DNA from: Gnetum montanum | Lineage: Eukaryota > Streptophyta > Gnetopsida > Gnetales > Gnetaceae | NCBI GenBank assembly: GCA_015680685.1 | Contig: MNCI01001941.1 | Coordinates: forward strand, 585,594 to 645,593 | Direction of reading: 5' to 3' | DNA: 60,000 nt | Shown: positions 1-11,635 of the stretch, one piece after another | Layout: the number at the start of each line of letters is the position of its first letter | Numbering within the stretch: the stretch's first letter is position 1 | The notes under the pieces: generated by a model | The model's database searches: none | Seen by the model: only the letters and a program-made list of their open reading frames with translations | Told to the model about the DNA's origin: nothing | Translations under genes and position numbers: made by a program

Positions 1-1043
1 TAAATTCACAGCTTATAGGCCAATGTATTTGGATTTTAGGCTTAAAATGCTACCATATTTAATGTTTTTATTGCTTAAAACGCTAGCGTAGGAGGCATTA
101 GCATAAGAGACTTCTACCTATGTAGTGTATTTACATTTCAATTCTCTTATAAGCTAGCTTAAATGATGTTTACAACTTATAAGATAGCTTATGTAACATT
201 TACAGCTTACAAGCTAGCTTAAATGACATTTATAGCTTATATGCTACAAATTTCATTTTACACATTAAATATTATTGGAACTTTATCTAAAACAAGGCTA
301 TTATATGGAACTTTTGATGGGAAAATAGGCAATTATTTATTCCTTTTAATTCCCATTAATTACAGTGAAAATTTGGATATTAAGGCTTATCATGAAAATT
401 TGCAAATTTTCCTTGAGGTATTTCACCAAGGCTATGTAGATTTTATGAAATATTGATTTGTTTCATCCACATTAATTAAAGTTCTAAAATTTTCAAAATC
501 ATATCTTCTAATATTTTGTGAATCTTTGTATCAACTTAAACTTTTCTTCTTTTTATAACATCATGCAACCATCTATGTTGTAGCTCTCACAATTAGTTAT
601 TTTGTAAGGCTCAAAGGAAAAACCATCATAAGATCCTTTTTTCTTATAGATACCTTAACATCTCAACTTTCTCAAATTGGATCATAGTTGATATAGGAAT
701 TTCCATGCCATGTATTCTTTTGTATAAAGTACATCAATATTCAAATCTTATAATTTTGTTAGGATATGTGGATATTTGTATTTGTGTCTATTCAAGACCT
801 AAGGTGGGCATAGCAGGTATTATATTTTATTGGCTAAGGACCTTACAAGCATATTGTATGTTGTCATCTTTAAACTTATTTCTAAATTCATTCCTCACTT
901 ATTTCTTCTCAGTGGTGTCATACATCTTGATAGAATAAGATTATGATTCTCCATGATGATAAATTTCTAGTGAACAATTCAATTATTTGCTGGATTGATA
1001 TAAATCCATTTTGCAATTTGGATTTTCAACCAATTTTTCTACT
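1..1043. other. AT-rich spacer, no gene
   Basis: This is the left flank of the nested retrotransposon block. Only short open stretches occur, none with recognisable protein similarity or consistent coding character. A small 30-bp tandem repeat sits at 147-236. The last five bases before element A (TGATT, 1044-1048) are its target-site duplication, so this was the local sequence before A inserted and it resumes at 32235. Confidence 0.6.
147..236. repeat. 30-bp tandem repeat, 3 copies
   Basis: Three adjacent 30-base units start at 147, 177 and 207, each built around an AGCTAGCTTAAATGA-like core followed by tttacagc-type sequence. Copies differ by a few substitutions and keep exact register. 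A further partial copy follows at 237. AT-rich minisatellite; no function can be inferred. Confidence 0.8.
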
Positions 1044-1048
1044 TGATT

Positions 1049-1855
1049 TGATGAGTGGCGAGGTACCCCTACACTCAATCATACAAATACGAGCGTTTCA
1101 CGCGTGATCTGGTTGAACTCCAAGGACTAAGTGCTTACTTGCCTTAATGAAATACTTAAGGTTGATTAATTGTTATCCTCCCAAACTTACTTGCATTGTC
1201 ACAGTTGTATGGTTAAGTTTGAGGTATGTGATTTTTATAACTTTTATCTTTTTAACACCTATGCTAGTAGGGAAAGGTGAAGAGAACTAAATAACTAATT
1301 TTCATTAACTATTCACTAAATAAGTTTTAATTATCCTAGCATCAGTAGCCATTCCCACTTGCTGCACACACCTTGAACCAGTGCAACGCTACTAGGATTA
1401 CCAAACGCTACTCGTTACTGGGTTACCAAGCGTTACACATGTGCTCGAAGCGATTGTACTGAATGCATTTAACTAGGAGAGTCAAGGATTGAGAGAGATT
1501 AATTATCTAGGAAAGAATTTAAACATTTAACAATAATTAAATCCTATTTAGCTTAGTCCATATGTTGCAAGGTTTATTAGAAAGTTTGTCTTTATTGTCG
1601 TACACAAATGTGTGCTCAGGTACAATTTGCTTGAATAAAGATATGTTTACTTTGAGATTCCTACTGTGGGCACATGGAAATTATTCTAACTCTGGAATGG
1701 TAAAAATGCTATGGTTTGGCTAAGGGAATAACTTTAGATGTATGAACAAGGGAAAGCTGCCTCTTATTTATAGATGTTTTGGTGGGCTGCGATATTGCAT
1801 ACGCAATATCACAGGGGAAGACACGATATCGCAGATGCAATATCGCGGCTCATCA
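1049..1855 (-). repeat. 3' LTR of element A
   Basis: About 807 bp, read on the minus strand. Termini are a perfect inverted repeat, TGATGAG at the left and CTCATCA at the right. The block near 1060-1110 (gaggtacccctacactcaa type) is the best conserved part and recurs at 31458, 34847 and 57968. It is the U5 side in minus orientation. The TATA box lies at 1765-1772, and the 83 bases between it and the U3 end hold palindromic gcgatat motifs. Confidence 0.92.
1765..1772 (-). promoter_or_regulatory. TATA box of element A 3' LTR, with upstream palindromes
   Basis: The minus strand reads TATAAATA, and the same octamer occupies the equivalent place in the other three LTRs of the family (35614-35621, 32178-32185, 58520-58527). 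Immediately upstream in minus orientation, 1773-1855 carries repeated near-palindromes of the type gcgatattgc (1789-1798) and gatatcgc (1825-1832). Confidence 0.7.
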
Positions 1856-1895
1856 TACCCCCATCATTGAATAAAAACTCATCCTTGAGTTCCTT
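1856..1895 (-). other. Polypurine tract and end of internal region of element A
   Basis: On the minus strand the interior ends in a G-rich tract (aatgatgggggta) directly abutting the LTR's TGATGAG end, as expected for the plus-strand primer site. Just before it is a gaactcaaggatgag-type motif, common at the 3' end of plant Ty3/gypsy internal regions. The right-edge LTR (58675) has the same arrangement. Confidence 0.75.
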
Positions 1896-2883
1896 ACAAA
1901 ATATTGAAAAGGTATGGGATTATTGACTTGAATGATACTAATGGTGAAAGGGGTGACATGTGAACGGATCATCATTACAATACATGACAAAATTAGTGTT
2001 CATGAAAACAAGAGTGAACACTATATACATTTGACATCCAGCCTTATTTGGTAGCTGAGAGAGAAGAGAGAAGAGAGAGAGAAAAGAAGAAGTCTATTGC
2101 TGCCAATGCCAAGATTGCACCTTTCGGTGTTCATTCATAAGTGCACCATCAATCTTGTTCCTTGCATAACTACTCCAGCACTAGTCCATTCCAAGTATTC
2201 CCTCCATATCCAGTCCGCTGTTGTATGATTGCCATATGCACACACAACACAATTTGATATTAGCAAGGGCAAATGAATCATAATGTAGTTAACACCTTGC
2301 CTTAGTGTAAGGTCCATTGGCCAAGTTGTGGTATGGATGATGTGGATTCTGGAGATATAGTACTTGTGGCTACCCAAGGTGTAGAGGTTAGGATAAAATC
2401 AAAAAATTTGGACCAGGACCCCCATGACTGAGAGCGAACCTTCGGTAGCAAGAGAATGGAGAGAAAGAATAAGGAATAAGAAAGATGGAGAAAAAGAAAC
2501 AACAACAACGTCGATAAAATGGATGTCAAAGATGGAGATGAACAAAATAAATGTTGATTGCGAAAATGTTTAAGGGAAAGAAATTAATAGATGGACCAAA
2601 TAGGAATGCCAGTGGATCCTCCCCAAAGCAGGCTCATTCCCTTAATGCCTTGACAATCCCACATTCAAAGAGTCTGTAGGCTCTAGGAATGTCATTTGGA
2701 GATAAGAGTTAAAGTCTTAACCACAAGAGTTTACCAAAAAGAAAATAATGCATCAACCAAACTATGGACTATTGATACAATCGGCAATGAGGTGAAAAAA
2801 TGGAGAAAGAGTGATGGAAAGAAGAGAACGGAATGGAGTCTCAAGAACAAGGTGATGTACAACCCCTTGTGTATTAATGGTTG
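1856..2883 (-). other. 3' non-coding interior of element A, pol absent
   Basis: In this 1-kb stretch between protease and 3' LTR I find no reverse transcriptase, RNase H or integrase motif in any frame. It includes a GA-rich run at about 2048-2090. Open stretches here are short and unconvincing. The absence of pol is the main reason to call element A non-autonomous or internally deleted. Confidence 0.6.
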
Positions 2884-3634
2884 TTATCTGGTTGCTACAT
2901 ACAAGCACTTTTGTATGTTAATTTCTTGGGCACAGTAATTGCATGCATGCAATGTTGAACATTCCTGTACGCAATCACACCTTGTATCACTGTATGTGAT
3001 GCATGGAAGTTTCTTCCTCTCGATCTTCTCAAAATTTTTTTCCTTAGATATTTCCAGGGAAAGATCACGGATTCCTAGGCCTGTGTTTATGGTACTTAGC
3101 CATGCCCTTCCCATTATTATTGGGAAGTCCCCTTTGTCATTGTTTACTTGTATAACTAGGAAATCAGTTGGGTATGACCACCCACACATAGTGGTAACAA
3201 TGTCCTCCACCAGTCCCAAGGGAACAGTGATGGACTGGTTAGTAAGCTCTAAGAAAATATTGCTTTTCTTTAGTGGAGGCAGGTTCCAGGCTTTATACAT
3301 CTCTTGTGACTTCGGAACCTGAGTCTAGAAGAGCTTTACATGGTTCATTCCTAGCGACTTGGAGATAGATTAAAGGACTTCTGGGGTCTACAAATTTCCT
3401 GGGAAGGTGGCCCTCCTTAATCCAGTTAGTGACAGTATGTGTTAACATAACCGTGTGTGTTGAGCTCTTTTTTTGGTTCGAAGGAAGCTTCGAAGCCTTA
3501 TTTGATAGAGAAGCGTTCGGAGGCTCAACCACTTCTGGTTGTGCGAGCTTGTTTTGACTGTTGGTTCTAAAGAAAGGTCTTCTCTTTGTGCAGTTGTCAA
3601 AACCAATAGCAGGTTGAAGGTTTACAGCTCTCAT
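2884..3634 (-). pseudogene. Element A retropepsin (protease), frameshifted
   Basis: Aspartic protease region of element A, which would process the gag polyprotein. The upstream part (3293-3634) carries the active-site motif LLDSGSEV near its end and is then lost to a stop. The downstream part (2884-3300), in a shifted frame, carries the flap and C-terminal half: VPLGLVEDI, then DFLVIQV, then PIIMGRAWLST, the usual xIxGRxFL-like box. The order and spacing match plant Ty3/gypsy retropepsins of the Athila/Tat kind. The frame break lies right after the catalytic Asp, so no functional enzyme is encoded. It follows gag on the same strand. Confidence 0.82.
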
Positions 3635-4570
3635 AGCATTGTGTTACTGTGGTTGAGTGGGGAGTTCCCCTTGCATTGCTAGAGCGGGTGGTAATGGAGC
3701 TATCGGTGTGAGAGTTGCGGATGGATTTGGAGGATGGTATGTATGTGGTGTGTCTATCTCAAGAGAAGGATTCCTCTAATACTCCTAAACTTGGTAGTGA
3801 TGTTGTGGTGTCACGTGACCAATAGAGTCATGTGGAGAGATTAGCTACTGCACGTAATAGCCATATGGGTTCGGTTGCCGGTAAGGGTATTATTTCCGTG
3901 GTGGTGGCATCCCCCATGACTGTGGGTATTACCACTGCTGGTGTTGCTCAATAGGTTGTGTCAGAGTTCCACTTGGATAATACGTTAATGGTTGGTGGAA
4001 CTACCTCGGGTTGCCTTGGGGATAAGGTAACCATTGGGGTGCTTGCCATTTGTTAAGTCATGGGTTAAGTGCATACAACCCAGACTCTTACAGATGTGAG
4101 ATTACTGGGCAACATCCCTTAGGATGGTCATACTGACATATCTCACATCCACCATCATTGTCCATATCAAAATCCATAACCTCTTTGGTAATGGCCATTT
4201 TACCTTTACCTTTGTTACTTGCATGGTCCAAATCCCTCTTTTTCTTTTTATCATAGTCATTACCTCGCTCCTTAGACTCCTCCACGATTTTGAGAACAGT
4301 TTCAAATCTACTATCTAAGGAGCCCCACATTTGGTCTACCTTTTTCGACACTTCTGTTGTCAATCTTTGGAGTGGCAAGGTTTTCCTATTCACCATCTCT
4401 TTGAGTGGTGACTCTTCCTCCTCCTCACATAATCTTACTCCCCTTTTTCGAAGGGAAGGATCGTAGTTGTACTCTTCTGCACTTTCTCTCTTAAGTAGCT
4501 CTCCTTCTTCCTTAGCTACTTGCTCCAATAATCTATGAACTTGATGGGATCTAAGATCTGATAATCTCCC
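3635..4570 (-). pseudogene. Element A gag, C-terminal part
   Basis: Second half of the gag polyprotein. The 4088-4570 portion is open: an acidic and charged segment, a Lys/Asp-rich linker, then CEICQYDHPKGCC, a CCHC-like knuckle with non-standard spacing (C-x2-C-x3-H-x3-C). From 4087 to 3635 a Gln/Pro/Tyr-rich linker with several stops leads to the protease. The 5' portion is separated by element B: at 4566-4570 the sequence meets B's duplication CTCCC, and the same reading frame resumes at 23291 on the far side. The true gag must be read across both pieces. Confidence 0.83.
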
Positions 4571-6078
4571 TGAAACACCACAAAAATTTTGGCTAACACT
4601 TGTAGACAGAAATTGAGCTAAGTCATGACCAAGCTTGAAAGCCTCAAAAATAGCATCAAACGGAGCAACAATTGAACAAGCAAGAGTTTCTCGAGATCCA
4701 TTGGAGACTACTTCAACATCTAGAAACAAGAACTATAGGTTTCAAACTCAAAAAACTTAGTTTTGACTAAGTATACTTCTTGCACACAGGCTTGCATGCC
4801 CAGCGTACAACCCAGTGTGCAGCTCAGCGTGCAGCAATTTTTCAGCTCCAAAAATGAGTCAAAACATGTCAAAATCAAGCATCTGGACCCCCCAAGACCT
4901 TCCCAAGGGTCCCCAATAGCTCTCAAGTACTTGAAGTTTAACTTTTGGGCTCCAAATAATGTGTTTTCATGCCTGCACGCTGGCCTGCACGCCCAACGTG
5001 TACCATCACAGACAGATCAAAACAGACATTTAGAGCATGATTTTCATAGCCAATCAACTCCCAGAGGTAGAGAAACTATCAAGCATCATCCTGGGCTCCA
5101 AAAAATCAAGTTTTAACTTTGAAAAGTGGCACTTTCATGCCTGTATGCTGGACTGCATGCCCAGCGTGTATGCCCAGCGTGCAGCCTAGCATGCACCACT
5201 TTGAACAGGGTTGATTGGACATTTTAGGTAAGATGTTGACATGGATTCAGCCCCCACGGCATGGTCAATGAATCTACAAGTCCATTGGCTCCAGAAACAT
5301 CAATTTTAGGCATTAGAAGAGTCATTTTTGGCCTTGCACACCCAACGTGCACGCATAGTGTATACACGCTGGCACACTGTACACTTGTAAAGTTTCATTC
5401 TGTTGCACTCAGTCGATGCTCCACATGTCACATGATCTAAAATTCTAGCACCCCACAGCCAATCATCCCATCTCAGATTTGACTTTAATGCCCAAACTTG
5501 TACAAAAACCTAGATTTTTGACCAGATAGGGGTTTGAAAAATTAAGGAATCGAGGCAAAAGAAAAATAATTTTTGGGCAATTGGCACTGAGAAGACCCAT
5601 CCTATATGCTAGACTTCAACCCTACACACTAAGCATATAGCCTCCATGCTATGCCTGTAGTTTAAACCAGCATACCATCACCCCTTTGCATCCACCGGGG
5701 CTCTTCGTCCGCCTTGTGCCAGATCCACAACTACATTTAGACTGGTGCATTGTAATTTTCATCATGCAATAATATTGCTACATTTTTGGCTAAGATTTGC
5801 TACAGTTTTCATTTGTTGTTGTTTACCTCTTGTTTACATCCCTACACATTTACATTCTGGTTTATGCTTATTACGTTGTTTACATATAACCCAATGCATC
5901 GCACATTGGCATACGTTTGGGGAAATCCTTGTCTGATCTGCGTGCGAACTACCCAAGGTACTCTACCTTTGTTAGTTCTAGTTCACCCTCAAGCGAAGGT
6001 AGGATCTTTTGTGTTTGTCTATGGATCTCTCGGTGTCTTTTTTATTCCAGCCAGGAACTGACGATTTCAGACAGTACA
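4571..6078 (+). repeat. 5' LTR of element B
   Basis: 1508 bp, TG...CA, aligned to 21809-23290 along its whole length; most differences I can see are transitions. The U3 side (about 4790-5400) is packed with variants of a cagcgtgca / tgcacgctg motif. Several open stretches here (for example 5745-6156) are present in both LTR copies but are not coding. The LTR boundary is fixed by the point where similarity to the other copy stops on both sides. Confidence 0.95.
4790..5400 (+). repeat. Dispersed CAGCGTGCA-type motif cluster in LTR U3
   Basis: Many imperfect copies of tgcatgcccagcgtgca and its complement tgcacgctgg occur, often as inverted pairs, for example near 4795-4835, 4975-5000, 5150-5195 and 5335-5385. 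The same cluster is in the 3' LTR (about 22020-22590). It lies in the upstream half of the LTR where enhancer sequences are expected. Related acgctg motifs recur in the leader (6252-6550) and at 15360-16180. Confidence 0.75.
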
Positions 6079-6083
6079 GAAAA

Positions 6084-6102
6084 TGGTGCTAGAAGGAGGG
6101 CC
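6084..6102 (+). other. Primer-binding site of element B
   Basis: TGGTGCTAGAAGGAGGGCC starts six bases after the 5' LTR end. Element C has the same site with transition-only differences in the equivalent place (29739-29721, minus), so the ancestral form was probably TGGCGCTAGAAGGAGGGCC. It begins TGG as a site matching a tRNA CCA end should. I do not assign the tRNA species. Confidence 0.75.
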
Positions 6103-6251
6103 ATGAAACTGTTTAAATATACTCTGATCTCATACACCCGCCTCCTGTGCCTCTAATTTACCAGCTGGTTTTCTCAGATTTACATTGCATTAACATTAAA
6201 TCTTATTTTTTTCCTCTTAAATCTGTGTCATGTTTCACAAAAATCTCAGCA

Positions 6252-6411
6252 TCTACACGCTGCCCAGCTTACCTGCACGTTGTAGACCCTATCTACACGC
6301 TGCCCAACGTACCTGCACGCTGTAGACCCTTTCTACACGCTGGCCAACATACCTACACACTGTAGACCCTGTCTACACGCTGCGACCACTTGCAACACGC
6401 TGACCAGCTTG
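6252..6411 (+). repeat. 40-bp tandem repeat in element B leader
   Basis: Units begin tctacacgctg at 6252, 6292, 6332 and 6372, exact 40-base register, each with a second acgctgtagaccct half. Further irregular acgctg copies continue to about 6550, just before gag. The motif is the one found in the LTR U3 and upstream of the antisense gene. Confidence 0.88.
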
Positions 6412-7429
6412 GCTTTATGTTGACAGTTGCAGTCTGCACGCGGTGACCTCAGTTTACACGCGCCGACCAGTTTTTGTACACTGGTTATTGAAGCGTGTAC
6501 GCTGGGACCTAGTCCATACTTTGTGTAAATAGGCTGCACACTGCCAACTTACGTGTATGTTGAAAAGTATACCCATTTCATATTCAGCCATATCCTCACC
6601 TATACATCCTAACATTGTCTCCCATCCACCTAGTTATACTTACAACCTTTTCATCATGAATACTGCCAACACCAACGTTTCAACCAAGTCCATTCCGGAT
6701 ACTGTTGGCCCCACGACGATGTCGATACCCATTATGCAACCCATAGGGGCCCATAGTGAGGTTAATCCCCAGGGAGAACTTTGCCGATCTGTTAGACTAC
6801 AAGGGAAGAATCCATCATTCAATGTCATAACACATGAACAGTATAACTTCATATGTGTGAAGATCCAAGCCGGCTTGGCAGTAGATCAAACTGAACTGGA
6901 GACCAAGAAACAATATGAATTGGTTTATAAGGGAGGACATGAGTTCATCCCCTCCCCATATGACATCATCCCCCTTCCAGAGCACTACTCTGAGCTCATT
7001 TCATAGCTCCTCCTGGTAAAAATTCAATCTCAAGACCAATCCATAGTAAATCCTCAATTAGAAGAGGAGGATGACTTTGCGGTGCAGTCTGAACACGAGG
7101 ATTCGTACCATACTCTTAGTCCACACACTTACACAAACCCATTATTTCATCCCTTCATGGGGGATACTATGTCTTTCCATTCATTTAAAACCACTCAAGC
7201 ACATGTGCCTCAACAGGAACCATTCACTCTTGTTCCCACTCCCAGTGACCGATACTCAATTCAATATACCCATCACCACTATTCCTCCTGTTACCATGTC
7301 ATCCCCTTTCTTGCAAATACAACCCCAACAACACCCCCCTCAAACTAATGTGGGAGTAACTTTCCCACCTCAAGTGATTGGGATGACGTATGTGATACCA
7401 GCTTCTACATCCATGCACTATATACCATG

Positions 7430-7532
7430 GATTCAAACTCAAGGAGCATCCTTCACCACTTCAACTCAACAAGTTCAAGNCGGATTCAAACTCAAGGAGC
7501 ATCCTTCATCACTTCAACTCAACAAGTTCAAG
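7430..7532 (+). other. Duplicated 50-bp block around a single N
   Basis: The sequence from attcaaactcaaggagc to aacaagttcaag before the N at 7480 is repeated almost exactly right after it (7483-7532, one base different). A one-base N flanked by a near-perfect direct duplication is the usual mark of an overlap that was not merged in assembly. Treat the local gag frame with caution. Confidence 0.8.
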
Positions 7533-9234
7533 GTTTTCCCCCACAAAATATGATCGGGTAGTGGGCTACGACCGGTATGCAACTGCATCAATCCCCTCAC
7601 TACAACATACCACCTCCTACAGTTCCATCCATGAACATCCCTCAAGTACAAAAACAACAACAACAACAACCCTTTCCTTATAGTATGCTACCCTTAGTAG
7701 CACCTACCATGAATATTCCACAAGTGCAACCTCCAATCACTCAACTCTCCTCTTTCCAGCCCACCGTGCAACAATCTAACTTGTATATGACACAACATAA
7801 TCAATCTACTATCTTGCCTAGTATCCAAGACTGGGCTAAAGCCAAAAAGCTGATGCAAGAGCTAACTGATGAAGTCAAGTGCCTCAAAACAGCTACCGAT
7901 GAAGAGCTTAAGATAGTAGATTTCTATCAAGATGACCCTATCAGCTCTTCGATTCCACCTCTAACATTACCTAAAGGTGTTTTCCTATCCACATTAACCA
8001 AATACAATGGGGAAATAGACCCCAACGCCCGTCTTGTAATGTTTAGACTAGAGTGCATGTTGCTTTAAGCATGGCCACATGCCATCTTGTGAGTGTTCCC
8101 TATGTCCCTCACAGGGAGAGCACTTGACTGGTATCGGGCTTTGCCTCCAAACTCCATAGCTTCTCTGGAAGATTTATTACACCAGTTCTTTACTAGGTTC
8201 AAGTATAACTTGAAGCCTGAAGAAACACTTGACAGCCTGATATAGGTCAAGCAAGCACCGCTTGAACCTATTCAAAAATTTATTCAAAGGTGGAGTGCTA
8301 CCCTCAATGAGCCCCATGAGCCAATGCTGGAGACTTACCTCCTCACTATTCTAAAGGGGTCCGTTAATGATTTTGTGAAGTCCAAACTATACTATCTTAA
8401 CACATGCACTCTTAGCCAAGCATTTGTATAAATAAAGAATATTGAAGAAGCTACGCAAAATAGTCATGACCCAGCCTATTCAACATTTAAAAACCAACAT
8501 AACAAGAAAGACAAAGAAAAGGCTAAGACAACTATAGTAGCAATAGCAGAAACACAACAAATGAGCACAAGACAACAAGACAAACCGCTTGCTACCCCTA
8601 CTAACTATACTAGACCAGCTTCTGCCACTCCACCTGAACCTTCTGCATCACAAACTACTACAAAAGGTCACGCCCGAAACTTTGAGAGGAAAGATCCCTC
8701 TCAATACACACCATTGCTTGCAAAACCTTCTAAACTATTTGACCAACTTTTGAAGGATGGAATGATGAAACATAAGCATATGTCTCCTGTAGCTATTCAA
8801 AGACATGATCAATTCTGTGAATTGGTCAAGAATCTAGGCTTGACCACACCTAATGAGCCTCCTATCCCAAAAGGCTTTAGGCTTGATAGGTATTGCGAGT
8901 GCCATCAACGTAATGGACATGGTACCGATTTTTGTTTTGCCCTGAAACAAGACATTCAACGAATGATAGATAGGGGCAAAATAACTTTCGATGAGTCCAA
9001 CCCAGTCCAACCGCAAAACCAATCCATGGGTGTATATAAAGACCCACTAAATACTAAGGAAGCACCATACGTAATTAACACTATCTACTTAGACAACGAG
9101 CAAGAAGCACCCAGGATTAACACCATTTATTTAGATGATGAACAACAAACACCTAGGAGACCCTTGGTAGCCTGTACTCCTCCCACTGCACAAACACCCA
9201 TACTGCAATCATCATATCCTCCATATAACCTGCC

Positions 9235-9640
9235 TACCCCGCAAAGACTCTATGTCATCCGGGTACCTCCCGCGGTGGTAGCCTCCACCATACCACCACA
9301 AGCTAAACCATACATAGTGCATGTACCTCCTACCGCTACTACCCTAAACATGCAACCTCCTACCCAGCCTGCTCCCTATGTAGTTCAGGTGCCACCCGCG
9401 GTTGCAACTACGGAGGCAGAATCCCCAACTAGACCAACTCCATATGTTGTCACGATACCCAAACATCCTGATAACCACCAACATTCCACTCCACAAACAT
9501 AGAATAGACCGACCTCGTATGTTGTTAGGGTGCCTAGGAAGCCTAACACTCAAACACCTTCAACCATCCAATCGCAACCCCGTCCTACTCCATATGTCAT
9601 TCGGGTTCCAAAGCAACCTGATGTCCAGAAACCAAATATT
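9235..9640 (+). repeat. Repeated PYVVxVP peptide motif in gag tail
   Basis: Within the gag C-terminus, after the zinc knuckle, about six imperfect repeats of roughly 25 residues each carry a core YVIRVPP, PYIVHVPP, PYVVQVPP, PYVVTIPK, SYVVRVPR or PYVIRVPK, separated by Pro/Thr/Gln-rich linkers. One repeat is preceded by an in-frame TAG at 9500. Element C keeps a single related RVP motif after its knuckle, so the expansion looks specific to B's line. Confidence 0.8.
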
Positions 9641-9994
9641 CCCTCACTCCACACACGGGAACACCTAGCAGACAAGCTCACATAGGAACGCTTTGAGAAA
9701 GAACGTCAAAGACTTGCCTTAGGCCCCCCCAAACCTACTGCATTAAGTACAGTACCCATGAAATCACCTAATAATGAACCAAACACGAGCTATAAAGCAG
9801 AATCATCAAGAATAAATGATACATCTAAATCAATGGTTACAAAATACATCGTCAAACCAGCTACACATGAGATAAAACTATTGGGCCTGATGGAACAGGT
9901 AACCACTAACAAGAATATACCTAACAGTAAAGATTTAGCAACAGCCCTAACACAGGTCACGTAGGCACTTAAATAGAAAAAAATTCATTAAGCC

Positions 9995-10965
9995 TATATG
10001 ACTTGATGTTAACTTCTCAAACTCATTGCGAAGCCCTAGTACACATGTTGACATCGATCCCAGTAAGCGAAGACTTACCCCCAAATGAACTTTCAATTCA
10101 TAAAGTAATGTATTCGCCTCAAGGATCGACTTCTAAATGACTAGGCTTCCACACTAACAACATCAAAATTGATGAGAAAATAGGAGAAGTAACAACCGCA
10201 CCTATGTTCATAACGATACAAGTAAATCAATTCAAAATACATCAAGTGCATATAGATGATGGAGCCGCCACAAACGTAGTACCCTATCCCATCATCGAAC
10301 AATTAGGGCTCACGGAACGAATTAGACCAACCTCCACCACATGTTTAAACTCATTTAGTGGATCACACGTAGTAGTAAAAGGCACCATAACTTTGAACTT
10401 TATAGCAGGGGATCAGTTCCCCACATCTGCTAACTTTGTTGTCATCGACAAAATGCTAGGGTTCAACTTAATATTAGGAAGACCCTGGCAGGCCCAACTG
10501 AGAGTAGTCTCTTCCCCCATACACCAAGAGATCCACCTGCCTTATGAAGGTGGTGAAATCATTATACACGAGGAGACTGCTACACCTACCATCTCGTCAC
10601 ATACAGATAAATATCAAGGCTTGGAGGTTAATTTTAAAGAACCTAAATAGGATGACATAAAGGAAAAACAATGTTGCATGCAACTAGTAGACAATGATCC
10701 ATCAGACGCAAAAGAAACTTCACCTAGCACAAAAACACCTGAACCTGAAACCGTACATATATCACCTAACCTAGAAACTACAACAAACGTCGAAACTACT
10801 GAACACACGGAAACACTAGAAGACACCAACATAGAGCCTATTCCATCAGACATCCCTTGGGCTGAATTACTGTTCAACGTGATCAGCGAAGGGGATGTTG
10901 AGTATAGAAGTATACCTACCAGCGTCACTCCTAACATTAAATTAAGAAAAATCAAAAATTACTAA
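9995..10965 (+). pseudogene. Element B protease (Tat-type retropepsin)
   Basis: Aspartic protease that would release capsid and pol products. It is in a different frame from gag, starting around 9995. The catalytic motif is VHIDDGAATNVVP at about 10247-10285: the second residue is Asp instead of Ser/Thr, as seen in many Tat/Ogre elements. Downstream are the flap region and NLILGRPWQAQ, the ILGR box. After the domain come about 100 Glu/Thr/Pro-rich residues ending at a TAA at 10963-10965. One TGA in the N-terminal lead-in (10138-10140) and one TAG (10648-10650) are decay stops. RT does not follow directly: 5.7 kb intervene. Confidence 0.86.
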
Positions 10966-10980
10966 ACCAATAAACCACCT

Positions 10981-11225
10981 CCCTTGTCTGAAATGACGTT
11001 AAACTATCACATGTCCACAACAACATAAAACTAGCCATGGCCAGAAATGGCCGGTTTACCAAGAAATCCACCAATATCACTTGAAACTTCTCTTGTTTAC
11101 ACATGGCCTGAAATGGCCCTAAACTAGAACATCAAGACTACAGTCCATCATGACTTTAAATTGACACACACGTGCGCATGGCCTGAAATGGCCTTAAACT
11201 AGGGCATTTTCTTACATTTGTTTTC
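10981..11225 (+). repeat. Repeated catggcctgaaatggccntaaact motif
   Basis: Three to four imperfect copies of a unit with core cctgaaatggccctaaactag, at about 11033, 11103 and 11177, plus a first degenerate copy near 10990. The taaact-containing core recurs before pol (about 16480-16575) and, in a longer array, after pol (20202-20700). The clusters therefore bracket the antisense gene and the pol unit. Confidence 0.7.
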
Positions 11226-11635
11226 TCTCAATTCAAGTTCACTATTCGAATTTACCCCTACATTGTTACGTTATCAGTTACAGTTTTCCTTCGCATTCCC
11301 CTTTTACACGATTTTGCTTCAATTACAATTACATTCCTACATGCATTCCTACTTCGTGCATTACAGTTAAACAACAAAATGAACAAAAACATTTTACACT
11401 ACTGCATCATATTCACATTTAAATAGTCAAAAGAAAAAAAATATTTTCACTTCAAATCTATGCTTATCAGTGTTTAAACAAATGCAACATTCAAACAAAA
11501 AAAATTAATAATAGAAAACTCAACCGAAAAATTGTTTAAATGTATCAAAGTCAAATTGCAACTTAGCATCATGTCCCCACATGATACATAGATCACATAC
11601 ATAATCATTTTAACAACAAAAACTTCAAATCGAAA
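11226..11635. other. Non-coding stretch beyond the antisense gene
   Basis: AT-rich, with A- and C-rich plus strand and no open frame of note. Relative to the antisense gene it is the 3' flank (its stop is at 11636-11638), so a polyadenylation region may lie here; I see no decisive signal. Confidence 0.4.

Larger units (their letters stand above)
6557..9990 (+). pseudogene. Element B gag polyprotein
   Basis: Structural capsid/nucleocapsid precursor. One frame runs from the ATG at 6557 through 7348, resumes at 7577 and continues to 9964, with a compensated frameshift between about 7255 and 7560. Recognisable blocks: an N-terminal segment ending EFIPSPYDIIPLPEHY; a Pro/Gln-rich linker; the capsid part with VDFYQDDPIS, KYNGEIDPNARL, GRALDWYRALP and FIQRWSATLNE (about 7900-8300); a zinc-knuckle-like RYCECHQRNGHGTDFC (about 8890-8935); then a repeated PYVVxVP region. 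In-frame stops are all explicable as CGA to TGA or CAG/CAA to TAG/TAA. Element C has the same protein in the same order, as does a third copy at 46430-47900. A start further downstream (6656) is also possible. Confidence 0.9.

Noticed and set aside
2696-3322. Plus-strand ORFs at 2696-2938 and 2939-3322
   Set aside because: The second is antisense to the recognisable protease of element A; the first has no supporting feature.
5745-6156. Overlapping small ORFs present twice (also 22957-23362)
   Set aside because: They lie in both LTRs of element B, so repetition reflects the LTR pair, not gene conservation.
6240-6550. CRISPR-like array
   Set aside because: The 40-bp units are contiguous tandem copies without spacers, in a plant retrotransposon leader.
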